Below are positions 17,567 through 26,512 of a stretch of DNA of 64,000 nt, in pieces; positions within the stretch are counted from its first letter, which is position 1, and the number at the start of each line of letters is the position of its first letter. This stretch comes from Phycisphaerae bacterium. GTDB taxonomy: Bacteria > Planctomycetota > Phycisphaerae > Phycisphaerales > UBA1924. The stretch lies in NCBI GenBank assembly GCA_030432255.1, contig JAUIHS010000015.1, positions 48,553 to 112,552 of the forward strand. The letters run 5' to 3'. The position numbers and the translations under genes are program-made. The notes beneath the pieces were generated by a model. It saw nothing but the letters and a program-made list of their open reading frames with translations. It was not told the origin of the DNA and did not search any database.

Positions 17567-18970
17567 TCAATCGCCGATCATCGCTGCCGCGCGATCGAGG
17601 ATCGCGTTTGCTTCCTCGGCACGCGGCGCTTCAGCGATCAGCCGGAGAATCGGCTCGGTGTTGCTGGGACGCACGTGCAGCCACGCGGCACCTGTCTCAG
17701 TCTCGAAGTCCACGCGCAGGCCGTCCTGTTCATCGCATGCGGCATCGGACCAGCCGGCACGGACCGCGGTAATCGCCTTCGCGGCCAGTCCATCGCGGAT
17801 CGACATCTTGCGCTTCTCAATGGCATACGCGGGCATGGCATCGACGATACTGCTCAGGGACGCATCGCGCACCGTCAGGAGCAACAGGGTCAAGGCCATC
17901 GCACTCAGGCTGTCCCGGATCGGGACGACAGTCGGCCAGATCACTCCGCCATTGCCCTCACCACCGACAACACAGCCCTCTGCACGCATCGCCTGCACCA
18001 GATTGGCTTCACCCACCGGAGTCCGCAGAACTCGCGCGCCATGGCGCGCTGCCACGTCGTCGATCATCCGGCTCGTTGAGAGATTCGCAGCAACGGTCTG
18101 ATTCGCGCCTCCAACGCCCGCGAGGACGGCATCCACACCGAGAGCGAGCGTGTACTCCTCTCCGATGTAGCGGCCAAGGTCATCGATCATGGCCAGTCGG
18201 TCGGCGTCCGGGTCCTGGGCAAAGCCGACCGCGGCACCGTGCTCCGTGATCGCAGAGCACAGGCCGGCAAGGTTGTCGCGGGTGGGTTCGGCACCGTGCG
18301 GGAAGACGCCTGAGTCATCGGCATTCAGGTGAATCAGTTCGCATCCAAGAGCCTCGAGTAACAGACGGCCTCCGGTGGAGCCACTGGCGTTGAGAGAGTC
18401 GAGTACGACGCGGTACTTCCGATTCTTGATGGCTTCGATCGATCCGATGGCGCCGATCGCACTGAGCACGCGCGCCACATGAACGTGCGCTGCGGTGTCA
18501 TCGGCCATGCGCTCGCCAAACCGGCTCACCGGCGCATACGTCGGAGATTGCGAGTGGAACCGGTCGATCAGCCTCCCGGCTTCGTCAGGAAGGGGCGCCG
18601 AGCACTCCGCTGTGAGCGCCTTCATGCCATTCCACTCGCCGGGATTGTGGCTGGCCGTGATGGTCAGCCCGCCATCAGCCTTGTGGTGGTCGACCATGAC
18701 GCCCATCGTCGGAGTGGTCGCGACACCGACATCGATGACCCGGCATCCGCACGCCACGAGCGTATTGACCGCCAGCCGCTTCAGCACGAGGCCGCCACGG
18801 CGTCCATCGCGCCCGACCACGATCGTCGGACGATCCGTGCCACGTTCATCACGGATGTGAGCCGCGAGCGTCGCGGCAAAGCGCACGATGGTTTCCGGTG
18901 TGAGACTGTCGCCGACGATGCCGCGGCAACCGCTGACTGAAAGGATGAGCGGCGACTGTGACTGGCTCAA
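17567..18970 (-). CDS. Phosphohexomutase (phosphoglucosamine/phosphomannomutase)
   Basis: A 467-residue enzyme of the alpha-D-phosphohexomutase family, which moves a phosphate between C1 and C6 of hexose phosphates. Visible are the phosphoserine loop TASHNPGEWNG, the Mg-binding loop DPDADRLAMID, a sugar-binding GEGNGGVIWP (the family GGExS/GEGNGG motif) and a C-terminal phosphate-binding RPSNTEPILR. GEGNGG is seen in archaeal-type GlmM/ManB, so substrate preference is open. The start is TTG at 18970, six nt after GGAGGT; no ATG is close. It converges with the TIGR03790 gene. Confidence 0.92.
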   Translation of the reverse strand: MSQSQSPLILSVSGCRGIVGDSLTPETIVRFAATLAAHIRDERGTDRPTIVVGRDGRRGGLVLKRLAVNTLVACGCRVIDVGVATTPTMGVMVDHHKADGGLTITASHNPGEWNGMKALTAECSAPLPDEAGRLIDRFHSQSPTYAPVSRFGERMADDTAAHVHVARVLSAIGAIGSIEAIKNRKYRVVLDSLNASGSTGGRLLLEALGCELIHLNADDSGVFPHGAEPTRDNLAGLCSAITEHGAAVGFAQDPDADRLAMIDDLGRYIGEEYTLALGVDAVLAGVGGANQTVAANLSTSRMIDDVAARHGARVLRTPVGEANLVQAMRAEGCVVGGEGNGGVIWPTVVPIRDSLSAMALTLLLLTVRDASLSSIVDAMPAYAIEKRKMSIRDGLAAKAITAVRAGWSDAACDEQDGLRVDFETETGAAWLHVRPSNTEPILRLIAEAPRAEEANAILDRAAAMIGD

Positions 18971-19011
18971 AGCTGACCTCCAAGGGAATGAAGGGTCAGT
19001 GTAGCCGAGCC

Positions 19012-20352
19012 TCAGACGGCCTGCTTGAGTCCGAGTACGGCGTCCGGTGGATCGATGGCGCGCCTGACATCCAGTTGATCGATAATTGCCAGATTCAGCA
19101 GGTGACCGTGAGTCCAGCCGCTCTCCGTCGAGCGCAGCGGCGCAACGATCGGGCGGTCGACGTCTTCGGGCGTGACACCGATGACCTGCGCAAGTTCACC
19201 GTTGGTCAACTGCACGTAGCTTCCGACGGGGAAGATGCCGACACTGTCGACGAGTGCGCGCACCATGTCCCGGCTCAGCTTGCCGGTTTCGCAGAGGCGA
19301 ACCAGTTCGCGGATCGCCTCGAAGGGGCGGAGCCGGGGCTTGTAGGGGCGCGGCTCGACGGCTGCTGCGTACGCATCGGCAACGGCCACGACGAGCGCCA
19401 GGTCGGAGATCCGATCGTATTGAATGCAGCGCGGATAGCCGCGACCATCACAACGCTCATGATGCTGGTAGGCAGCGCGTCGGATGGACTCGGGCAGGTC
19501 CGTGACGCATTCGAGCAGGAACGCGCTGAACGTGGGATGGCGGCGAACTCGATTGACTTCCATGTCGTTGAGCGCGCGGTCGGAGATGCGGATGCGTCGC
19601 GGCACCAGGCCCATCCCGACATCTGCGAGCAGTCCAGCCATGCCGGCGAGGCGCACATCCGCCCGGCTCCATCCGAGCTGCGATGCCACGGCGATCGAAC
19701 CAGCGGCGGTCGTGTAGGCATGATCGGGCAGGAACTCCAGTCCACCGGGGGCGAGCAGCGCGATGTGCATGAATCGATGCGGCGCATGCTGCAGGAGCGC
19801 GATGAGTTCGTCTGCGAGTTCGAGCACCTCGCGCGCATCGACGGGCGCTCCCTGAACGATCCGGGAGATCATGTTCCGGACGGTGGGAATCCGTCGGTCC
19901 CGGAACGCGGCGAGGTCATGCATGGTCGGCGAGGCGCTGCGCGTGGACGGACGGAGTTCGAGTGGCTTGATGCCCTGATCGATCCGCAGCGGGATCCGAT
20001 CCCAGAGGGGGAAGAGGCTCGCGACGTACTTGTCGGCGTTGCGGACGCGGTTCGCCCGGTCCCGGACTGCGACGCGCTCGGCGTCCGTCGGTTCGGGTGC
20101 TGCCAGCGTGGCCGTGGCCTCGTCCACGTTCCGGACCTGGACATCGGCATTGGCACTCGCAGGCGCCAGGGAGCGATCGGCGTCAGCGCTCGCGAACAGA
20201 CCGCCCTCGCGAACCCGGCGGAGCGTCCGGCACACCTCGGCGGTGAGGACGGAGCCGGCATCGAGGAGTTTGACCCCGTGCTGGGTAAACAGGCTGTGGT
20301 CAAGTCGCTCGCCAGGCACAAAAGATCGGGGATCGATCGGTGTCATTCCCAT
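19012..20352 (-). CDS. HD-GYP domain protein with altered HD motif
   Basis: A 446-residue protein. Residues about 205-400 form an HD-GYP domain, the fold that hydrolyses cyclic di-GMP. The GYP part is intact (HHERCDGRGYP, 297-307), as is the RHPTFSAFLLE segment. The HD pair reads A243-D244 (LLADVGMG instead of LLHDIGK), so one metal ligand and the following lysine are lost. The N-terminal 200 residues, with PGERLDHSLF and LLDAGSVLTAEV, resemble the leader found in other HD-GYP proteins (DUF3391-like). It is either a weak phosphodiesterase or a non-catalytic sensor. AAAGAGGTGA lies before the ATG. Confidence 0.85.
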   Translation of the reverse strand: MGMTPIDPRSFVPGERLDHSLFTQHGVKLLDAGSVLTAEVCRTLRRVREGGLFASADADRSLAPASANADVQVRNVDEATATLAAPEPTDAERVAVRDRANRVRNADKYVASLFPLWDRIPLRIDQGIKPLELRPSTRSASPTMHDLAAFRDRRIPTVRNMISRIVQGAPVDAREVLELADELIALLQHAPHRFMHIALLAPGGLEFLPDHAYTTAAGSIAVASQLGWSRADVRLAGMAGLLADVGMGLVPRRIRISDRALNDMEVNRVRRHPTFSAFLLECVTDLPESIRRAAYQHHERCDGRGYPRCIQYDRISDLALVVAVADAYAAAVEPRPYKPRLRPFEAIRELVRLCETGKLSRDMVRALVDSVGIFPVGSYVQLTNGELAQVIGVTPEDVDRPIVAPLRSTESGWTHGHLLNLAIIDQLDVRRAIDPPDAVLGLKQAV

Positions 20353-20422
20353 GCGGTCACCTCTTTCCCGGCATCTATCGGTCTATCAATCCACGGAAGT
20401 AAGGCCGATATCAGCGGCTGCT

Positions 20423-20428
20423 TATACT
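20423..20428 (+). promoter_or_regulatory. -10 hexamer TATACT of a leaderless transcript
   Basis: TATACT ends 7 nt before the ATG at 20436, and no Shine-Dalgarno is present. It lies in the 83-bp gap that also carries the divergent HD-GYP promoter. Confidence 0.55.
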
Positions 20429-20435
20429 TGGGCGC

Positions 20436-20801
20436 ATGTACGAACTCTCTATACGGACGCAGTTCGCCGCGGCTCACTCAATCCGCATACAGGGCGAACA
20501 GGAACCCGTTCATGGACATCATTGGGAAGTGACGGCCGTGATATCAGGTCCGGACCTTGATGACGACGATCTACTCTGCGATTTCCATATGATCGAGGCT
20601 CGGCTGAACGACATTGTCCGGCCCTTTCACAACCGCCATCTGAATGAGGTCGAGCCTTTCGACGCCCTCAATCCCACTGCCGAACGCGTGGCGAGGTATA
20701 TCGGTGAGTCCCTCGCTTCCGGCCTCGCATCCGGACTGCGACTCGATTCGCTCACGGTGACCGAAGCCTTCGGATGCGCGGCGACGTGGCGTCCTGACTG
20801 A
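20436..20801 (+). CDS. 6-pyruvoyl-tetrahydropterin synthase/QueD-like protein without the catalytic Cys
   Basis: A 121-residue protein of the PTPS/QueD fold. The zinc ligands H14 (FAAAHS), H26 and H28 (HGHH) are present, as are the pterin-binding Glu (VTEAFGC) and a substrate-site CDFHMIE. In QueD and PTPS a catalytic cysteine sits four residues before HGH (CxxxHGH). Here that position is Gln22 (QEPVHGH). The enzyme may therefore do a lyase-only or different reaction, or be a paralogue. QueD makes carboxy-tetrahydropterin for queuosine. No other queuosine gene is near. Confidence 0.85.
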   Translation: MYELSIRTQFAAAHSIRIQGEQEPVHGHHWEVTAVISGPDLDDDDLLCDFHMIEARLNDIVRPFHNRHLNEVEPFDALNPTAERVARYIGESLASGLASGLRLDSLTVTEAFGCAATWRPD

Positions 20802-20837
20802 TCAGAGCCAGGCAGTCGCTGACCCGCTCGGCTTTCC

Positions 20838-21557
20838 TCATAACCACGCTTCCGGCTTCTCACCCGCCAGTGTGAAGCGGACGGACAGCGGCCTCCCGAT
20901 CCACGTGCAGTAGGGGAGTCCGACGCGGCGTCGGATGTCCACCACTTCCCGGTGCGTGAAGCCGCCTTCGACCGCAGCCCGGGCGTCCTGACGGACGAAT
21001 TCACTGGAGCCCCTGGTTCGAAGCCTCACGAGCGCCCTTGTCAGGCGATTGCGCACGAAGTCACTCCACACGATGCCTCGCCGTGCAAGTCGATGCATGA
21101 TGCGGAGCATGGTGAGTACTTCGATGTCGTGGAAGCGGTTCAGTAAGCAACCGGCATGGACGTAGTCGAAGCTTGCAGGCTTCCAGTGGTCCATGAGCCT
21201 CAGGGGGTCAACCTGTTCGAGCGTGACTTGAGGGTGCTCATTGGTCAGGCCGCGTGCGATGTCGAGTGTTGCTGCACTCAGGGCGATGCCGGTTACGCGT
21301 ACGTCGTGTCCTCCGTGCTGTGCCCACGCGTCGATGGCGCGCGGCACATCGGCCTGTCCCGTGCCGATATCGAGGATGTCCACAGTGGTCTTTCGGTGCC
21401 AGCGGGCGGACCACTGATCGAGTTGTCTGAGCAGAGCGGGTGTGCCGCTGGAATCCTGGTTGAGACGTTCGTTGAAGGCGAGTGCCTCCTCGAGATCGGA
21501 GCGCGGAGTGTCCGGATCGTCGATCTGTCGGTGAGCGGGCGAACGCGGGCATGGCAT
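20838..21557 (-). CDS. Class I SAM-dependent methyltransferase
   Basis: A 239-residue protein with a Rossmann-type methyltransferase core. Motif I is VDILDIGTGQADVPRAIDAW. It is followed by VTGIALSAATLDIARGL, with the acidic position of motif II replaced, and by FDYVHAGCLLNRFHD (motif IV area) and ARRGIVWSDFVRN. It resembles methyltransferases of UbiE/phenazine or polyketide type, but the substrate cannot be told. The start at 21557 is supported by a TACGAT hexamer seven nt upstream. It converges with the QueD-like gene and lies downstream of the prepilin terminator. Confidence 0.8.
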   Translation of the reverse strand: MPCPRSPAHRQIDDPDTPRSDLEEALAFNERLNQDSSGTPALLRQLDQWSARWHRKTTVDILDIGTGQADVPRAIDAWAQHGGHDVRVTGIALSAATLDIARGLTNEHPQVTLEQVDPLRLMDHWKPASFDYVHAGCLLNRFHDIEVLTMLRIMHRLARRGIVWSDFVRNRLTRALVRLRTRGSSEFVRQDARAAVEGGFTHREVVDIRRRVGLPYCTWIGRPLSVRFTLAGEKPEAWL

Positions 21558-21564
21558 GGGCCTG

Positions 21565-21570
21565 ATCGTA
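21565..21570 (-). promoter_or_regulatory. -10 hexamer TACGAT of a leaderless transcript
   Basis: On the minus strand TACGAT ends 7 nt before the ATG at 21557. No Shine-Dalgarno is seen. The adjacent upstream terminator (21592-21619) makes an own promoter likely. Confidence 0.5.
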
Positions 21571-21591
21571 GCGATTCGAGGGATAAATGAA

Positions 21592-21619
21592 ACGCCGGCT
21601 CCGAGGGTGGAGCCGGCGT
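21592..21619 (-). terminator. Rho-independent terminator of the prepilin gene
   Basis: Perfect 11-bp stem ACGCCGGCTCC/GGAGCCGGCGT with a 6-nt loop. It is followed on the minus strand by TTTCATTT and lies about 37 nt after the prepilin stop. Confidence 0.85.
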
Positions 21620-21655
21620 CGGTGAATCAGGATCGTGATGCCATCTGACCGGAGG

Positions 21656-22711
<1,056 letters not shown>

Positions 22712-23091
22712 AGTCTTTCCTCGCAACTCGTTGCTGAACAATCAATGAATGACAACTGGTCCCGATGGCTATCTGAACATGCCCAATGCGTGGGGTCAAG
22801 CCGCGGAGTTTACAAATCCCTTGCGAACAGCCCGCGTGGGCAATGGTCTGTCGAGTCTTCCTGCGGACGGTTTCTTCAGACCGTCCTGTCACGTCATGCC
22901 ACCAACCGCGGCGGCGGGTCTGGACAGGTCCGGGAAGAGGCCTCACGACAAGGCTCAACGCCGGATCCGGGAAAGCTCCAATGCGGCAAGTCCGTACCGG
23001 GGCCGTCCTTATGTCAATACGAGGCAGGCCCGAAATGGATCCGGGATCGCGACCAGAATCGATGAAATCGCCCTCACGCGGGCTGGAGAGC
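22712..23091. other. Intergenic region upstream of the prepilin gene
   Basis: No gene is recognised in 380 bp. A 7-bp hairpin (GGACGGT at 22865-22871 with ACCGTCC at 22880-22886) lies in the probable leader of the prepilin mRNA. It has no T-run on either side, so it is not a typical terminator. The prepilin promoter should be in this interval. Confidence 0.4.
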
Positions 23092-25047
23092 TCAGAGGCA
23101 GCTCTCACCCCAGTTGCTGAGCACGAAATTCAGGTCGTCAAAATTGACGTTGCCATCGCCGCCCGGGCTCGGGAAGACGTCGCCGTCCGGGCCGCCAGTG
23201 CCCCAGTTGCCCAGAACGAGGTTCAGGTCATCGAAGTTGACCATGTTGTCACCGTTGGCGTCACCGTCACATACCGCCGGGGGCACGGGACGGGGGCCGA
23301 CAAAGAGGGCCGCCTCGTACTCCTCCGGAGTCCCACCGTTGTCGTAGGTGATGGTCGCGTTGACGATCGCACCTCCAAAGGCGAATGAACTGGTGGCTCC
23401 CGCAGTCTCGTGCCCCGGGAGCCGGGACTGGATGATCGAGGCGCCACTGATCGCACCCGATGCAACCGAATCAGCGTCCGACAGGCGGAGGTCGGTGATG
23501 GTGTAGTCGCGGCCGGAGTTGGGGCCGGAGATCACGTCGCCGGTCGAGACGATCAACTCGACCTGGTGGCCCAGGGGTGTATCGATGGCCTTGAAGAATC
23601 CCTTCTCGGTGCCGCCGCCATTCGGTTCCCAGTTGGCGACGAAGTAGACATTCCGCAGCGTATCCACCGCGGGACCGGAGAACGTCGCGGGTGCACCGGC
23701 GGACAGTGAACCGATGGGGCTGCCAAGCAGACCGTCGAGAACGTCCTGGCCCGCGTAGGCCGCGACCTTCCACGTCGGGTTGCCGGGGAGAAACTCGCAG
23801 GTGGCGATGAATTCGCCATCCGTTGGATCGGTTGCCGTGGCCGCGACATAGCCGTTCGAGCCGGCGATGCCGACGGCGACGGGGCCGCTGGGACCACGGA
23901 AGGACGCCTGGCTCAGGTACTGAAGGAATTCGGCGTCTCCAGCGGCGTTGGTCGAGAAGCCATCCGGGCTGGTGATGGGGCTGGTGATGGTGGCCGCATC
24001 CGGGAAAGAGGCGGCGGCGGCGCTGTCGAGTTGGCTCAGGTTGATGCTGTCAACGCGATCCATACCTCCGGTCGACTTGGCGAGCGAGCCGAGTGTTCCG
24101 GCGCCGCCGAATGCCACGAGGGAGGTGAAGGTCGGGTTGCCGCGATGGACGTCCATAGCTGCATCCATGTGCGTGGTCACCCCGGCACCGGCATCGGGCA
24201 GGTACTGGCCACCGAAGTCGAAGACGACGGCGCGGGCGGGGGTGCCGCCTGTCTCGGGGATGAGGGTGGGGGGGTTCAGGGTGATGGAGGCCTCGTTGAT
24301 CAGGTAGGTGGTCGCACCCGGATCGGAGGTCAGGTTGGTGGACGCCGGGCGAAGCAGGACGTTCGGTGACGTCGAGCGTGACCTCAGGTCGACCTGGAGA
24401 ATATTGTCACCCTCGATCGCAGCCGGATCGCCGGCATTGAAGTCGTCGGCTCGGAAGAGCACGTTCCCTGACGCATCGATCCCGCCGAGGGAGAGCGTGG
24501 AGGAGTCGGCGGCCACGCCGGTGATACGGCTGCTGGCAGCGATCGTGCGGCTGACCCAGAGGCGAGAGAGATCGTTGTCATCGAAACCGATGCGGGCGCC
24601 GACGATGTTGGTGGCCCCGGAGGACATGTCGTTGGACGCAATGGCGAACTGGCGGTCGTATCCCGTGCTCGCGATGGTTCCGGGAGCGCTGTTCTCCGAG
24701 GGATGCAGGCCCGCGCCGGGGGTCGTCCAGTATGCGAAGAGCGTCGAACCGAAGGAAATGCTTGAGAGCAAGTCCGTGCTGACGGCGGTGGCACCGAGGA
24801 CCTGCGTCGGGAAGAGCGCATCGGGATCAGCACTGGCCTTGAGGACCGGCCCCACGTAGAACTCGTTGCCCCATGAACTCACGATGGGCGCGAGATCAAC
24901 GACGTAGTGGGTCGACTGCGTGCCGTAGGCGGAGAGAGCATCGCTGTTTCCGGGGGTGGTCGCGACGCTGTCCTGGGCAGCAACAGTGCCAACGAGGCCA
25001 CAGAATGCGACGATATCGGCGATCAGTACGGAAGCCGTCTTGTTCAT
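23092..25047 (-). CDS. Large exported protein with double dockerin-like tail
   Basis: A 651-residue secreted protein. The start is taken at MNKTASVLIADIVAF (25047), a signal peptide ending TVAAQ, with GAGAGAG upstream; the longer frame from 25185 has no signal. The body is rich in G, S, T and D and has no recognised catalytic motif. It contains repeated beta-type stretches such as YVVDLAPIVSSWGNEFYVGPVL. The last 60 residues hold two dockerin-like repeats (GDANGDNMVNFDDLNLVLGN and GDGNVNFDDLNFVLSNWG) bracketed by cysteines. The tail closely matches those of two other secreted proteins in this window. Function unknown. Confidence 0.8.
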   Translation of the reverse strand: MNKTASVLIADIVAFCGLVGTVAAQDSVATTPGNSDALSAYGTQSTHYVVDLAPIVSSWGNEFYVGPVLKASADPDALFPTQVLGATAVSTDLLSSISFGSTLFAYWTTPGAGLHPSENSAPGTIASTGYDRQFAIASNDMSSGATNIVGARIGFDDNDLSRLWVSRTIAASSRITGVAADSSTLSLGGIDASGNVLFRADDFNAGDPAAIEGDNILQVDLRSRSTSPNVLLRPASTNLTSDPGATTYLINEASITLNPPTLIPETGGTPARAVVFDFGGQYLPDAGAGVTTHMDAAMDVHRGNPTFTSLVAFGGAGTLGSLAKSTGGMDRVDSINLSQLDSAAAASFPDAATITSPITSPDGFSTNAAGDAEFLQYLSQASFRGPSGPVAVGIAGSNGYVAATATDPTDGEFIATCEFLPGNPTWKVAAYAGQDVLDGLLGSPIGSLSAGAPATFSGPAVDTLRNVYFVANWEPNGGGTEKGFFKAIDTPLGHQVELIVSTGDVISGPNSGRDYTITDLRLSDADSVASGAISGASIIQSRLPGHETAGATSSFAFGGAIVNATITYDNGGTPEEYEAALFVGPRPVPPAVCDGDANGDNMVNFDDLNLVLGNWGTGGPDGDVFPSPGGDGNVNFDDLNFVLSNWGESCL

Positions 25048-25257
25048 GGCGAAAACTCTCTCGATCCGGGCCTGCTGGGCGGAATTGGGGACACGAATGG
25101 GAGGCCATGGCCGCGCGGATCCCCCGGGAGGGCGGAAACAGCCTCTGTCAGCATGATATCGACGGGTAAACCGGTTCACCAGCATGGCATGTCAAATTCG
25201 CATGCAGGTCTTGCGCGACGGGGTCAGACCGGTATTCTCGGACCCCGGGGGCCGTCC

Positions 25258-25890
25258 TCAGGGGGACTCGCTGGCCAGGCGGGACTCGATTTCGAGGCGG
25301 AGTCGCTGGAATTTGCTGAGCCACTCGGGGTCCGTCTCGTGGACGATGGCCTCGCGCAGCCACCCCAGCGTCGTGTCATCGACCTGGTTGATGAGATCGG
25401 CCGACTGGATCGCACCTCGAAGTGCGGGCAGGTAATTGGGGCGTCGACGAAGTGCGTTGACGTAACACTCAAGGGCCTCTGCATCGTAGAAGCGGTTCTG
25501 ATACAGCGCGCCGAGGTTGTACCAGGGGCGCGGGTCGGATGGTTCGATCCGGGCGGCCTGTCGGAATGCCTGCTCGGCATCCGGGTAGCGACCGACGCTC
25601 ATGAGTTCGACTCCGAGGTCGTTCCAGGTCATGTGCAGGTCGCTGTAGTCCTCGATGGAACGCCGGTAGTACTCGATGGCTTCCTCGGAGTCACCGTTGT
25701 GATGAGCCCGGTCGGCGAGTTCGTAGTTTGCGATCGCACTTCGGATGCGCTTCCCCTCATCAATCGTCAGGCCCTTCGAGATGGTCTTCGGACGACCCGT
25801 CTCGCAGCCGGTGAGTGTCAGTACAGTCGGCGCCAGCGCAGCGGTAGCCAGGATGGGGAGGAGTCGGAAGCTGTGCTTCATGAGCATCAT
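25258..25890 (-). CDS. TPR lipoprotein at the end of the gsp operon (possible pilotin)
   Basis: About 210 residues. The start is uncertain among the close ATGs at 25890, 25887 and 25881; all lie after the gspM stop. The signal has a lipobox LTGC (LTLTGCETG), so it should be anchored in a membrane. It carries at least three tetratricopeptide repeats (AIEYYRRSIEDYSDLHMTWN, DAEQAFRQAARIEPSDPRPW, DAEALECYVNALRRRPNYLP). TPR lipoproteins such as PilF act as pilotins that carry secretins to the outer membrane. Its place directly after gspM makes that role for GspD a reasonable inference, not proven. Confidence 0.75.
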   Translation of the reverse strand: MMLMKHSFRLLPILATAALAPTVLTLTGCETGRPKTISKGLTIDEGKRIRSAIANYELADRAHHNGDSEEAIEYYRRSIEDYSDLHMTWNDLGVELMSVGRYPDAEQAFRQAARIEPSDPRPWYNLGALYQNRFYDAEALECYVNALRRRPNYLPALRGAIQSADLINQVDDTTLGWLREAIVHETDPEWLSKFQRLRLEIESRLASESP

Positions 25891-25918
25891 GGGGAAGGAG
25901 GGTCCTTTCGGGTACGAC

Positions 25919-26512
25919 TCAGTTGTCGGTCTTCTCATGAATGGCCAGGGTGATCGGAGATGCATCCCACCCCTTCGTGGGGTTCGGTCGCAGGCTGATG
26001 GAGTACACGAACAGACGCCCCTTGTAACGCGGATCCTGCAGGCATGCGTTGATCCACTCGAGGATCTTGTCGAGTTCCTGCCCCCGGATCGTGATGTTCA
26101 CCCGCCGCGCCCCGATCGGATCGTTGCGTTGGAGCGGACTGATGCCCTGATCGTTCATGCTCTCCAGTTCGAGGCCGATCTTGCCGGCCAGACCCAGTTC
26201 GCCGCCGTCGCCCTGATCACCGATATCCGTGAGCAGGTACGCATTCCGCTCGTAGCGATCCTCCAGTTCCGAGGACGTGTCATTGGCCAGCAGAAGGCGC
26301 TGCAGGACGTCGTAGGTGCCGTGCATGTCGGCGCGCGCTGCGTCGTAGGCGCGGGATGCCGAGGTGTACCCGGCCCACGACCAGATGGCGTAGAGAAGCG
26401 TCAACACGAGGAGGATCGCCGGACCGATGACGAGAGCCGCGGGGCGGTTCTTGCGGTCCGCGGCGTTCGCGGCGCTGCGTAGCTGGAGTTCGGTTTCGGC
26501 AGGCCGATGCAT
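25919..26512 (-). CDS. gspM: GspM-like type II secretion inner-membrane protein
   Basis: A 197-residue protein with a short cytoplasmic head, one membrane segment (AALVIGPAILLVLTLLYAIW, about 25-44) and a periplasmic part. The latter has a coiled-coil stretch and a ferredoxin-like half (ARRVNITIRGQELDKILEWI). This is the layout of GspM/PilO, which pairs with GspL to hold the ATPase platform. Sequence identity to known GspM is not obvious; the assignment rests on topology and on its place after the GspL-like gene, with which it overlaps by one nt (TGATG). Confidence 0.65.
   Translation of the reverse strand: MHRPAETELQLRSAANAADRKNRPAALVIGPAILLVLTLLYAIWSWAGYTSASRAYDAARADMHGTYDVLQRLLLANDTSSELEDRYERNAYLLTDIGDQGDGGELGLAGKIGLELESMNDQGISPLQRNDPIGARRVNITIRGQELDKILEWINACLQDPRYKGRLFVYSISLRPNPTKGWDASPITLAIHEKTDN

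Noticed and set aside
20376..20410. TATCGG...CCGATA inverted repeat in the HD-GYP/QueD gap as riboswitch or operator
   Set aside because: Only 6 bp with a 23-nt spacer and no known riboswitch core; too weak to call.
22865..22886. Hairpin GGACGGT/ACCGTCC as a terminator of the dockerin protein gene at 23092
   Set aside because: It lies about 206 nt after that stop and has no T-run on either strand. It is kept only as a leader hairpin of the prepilin gene.
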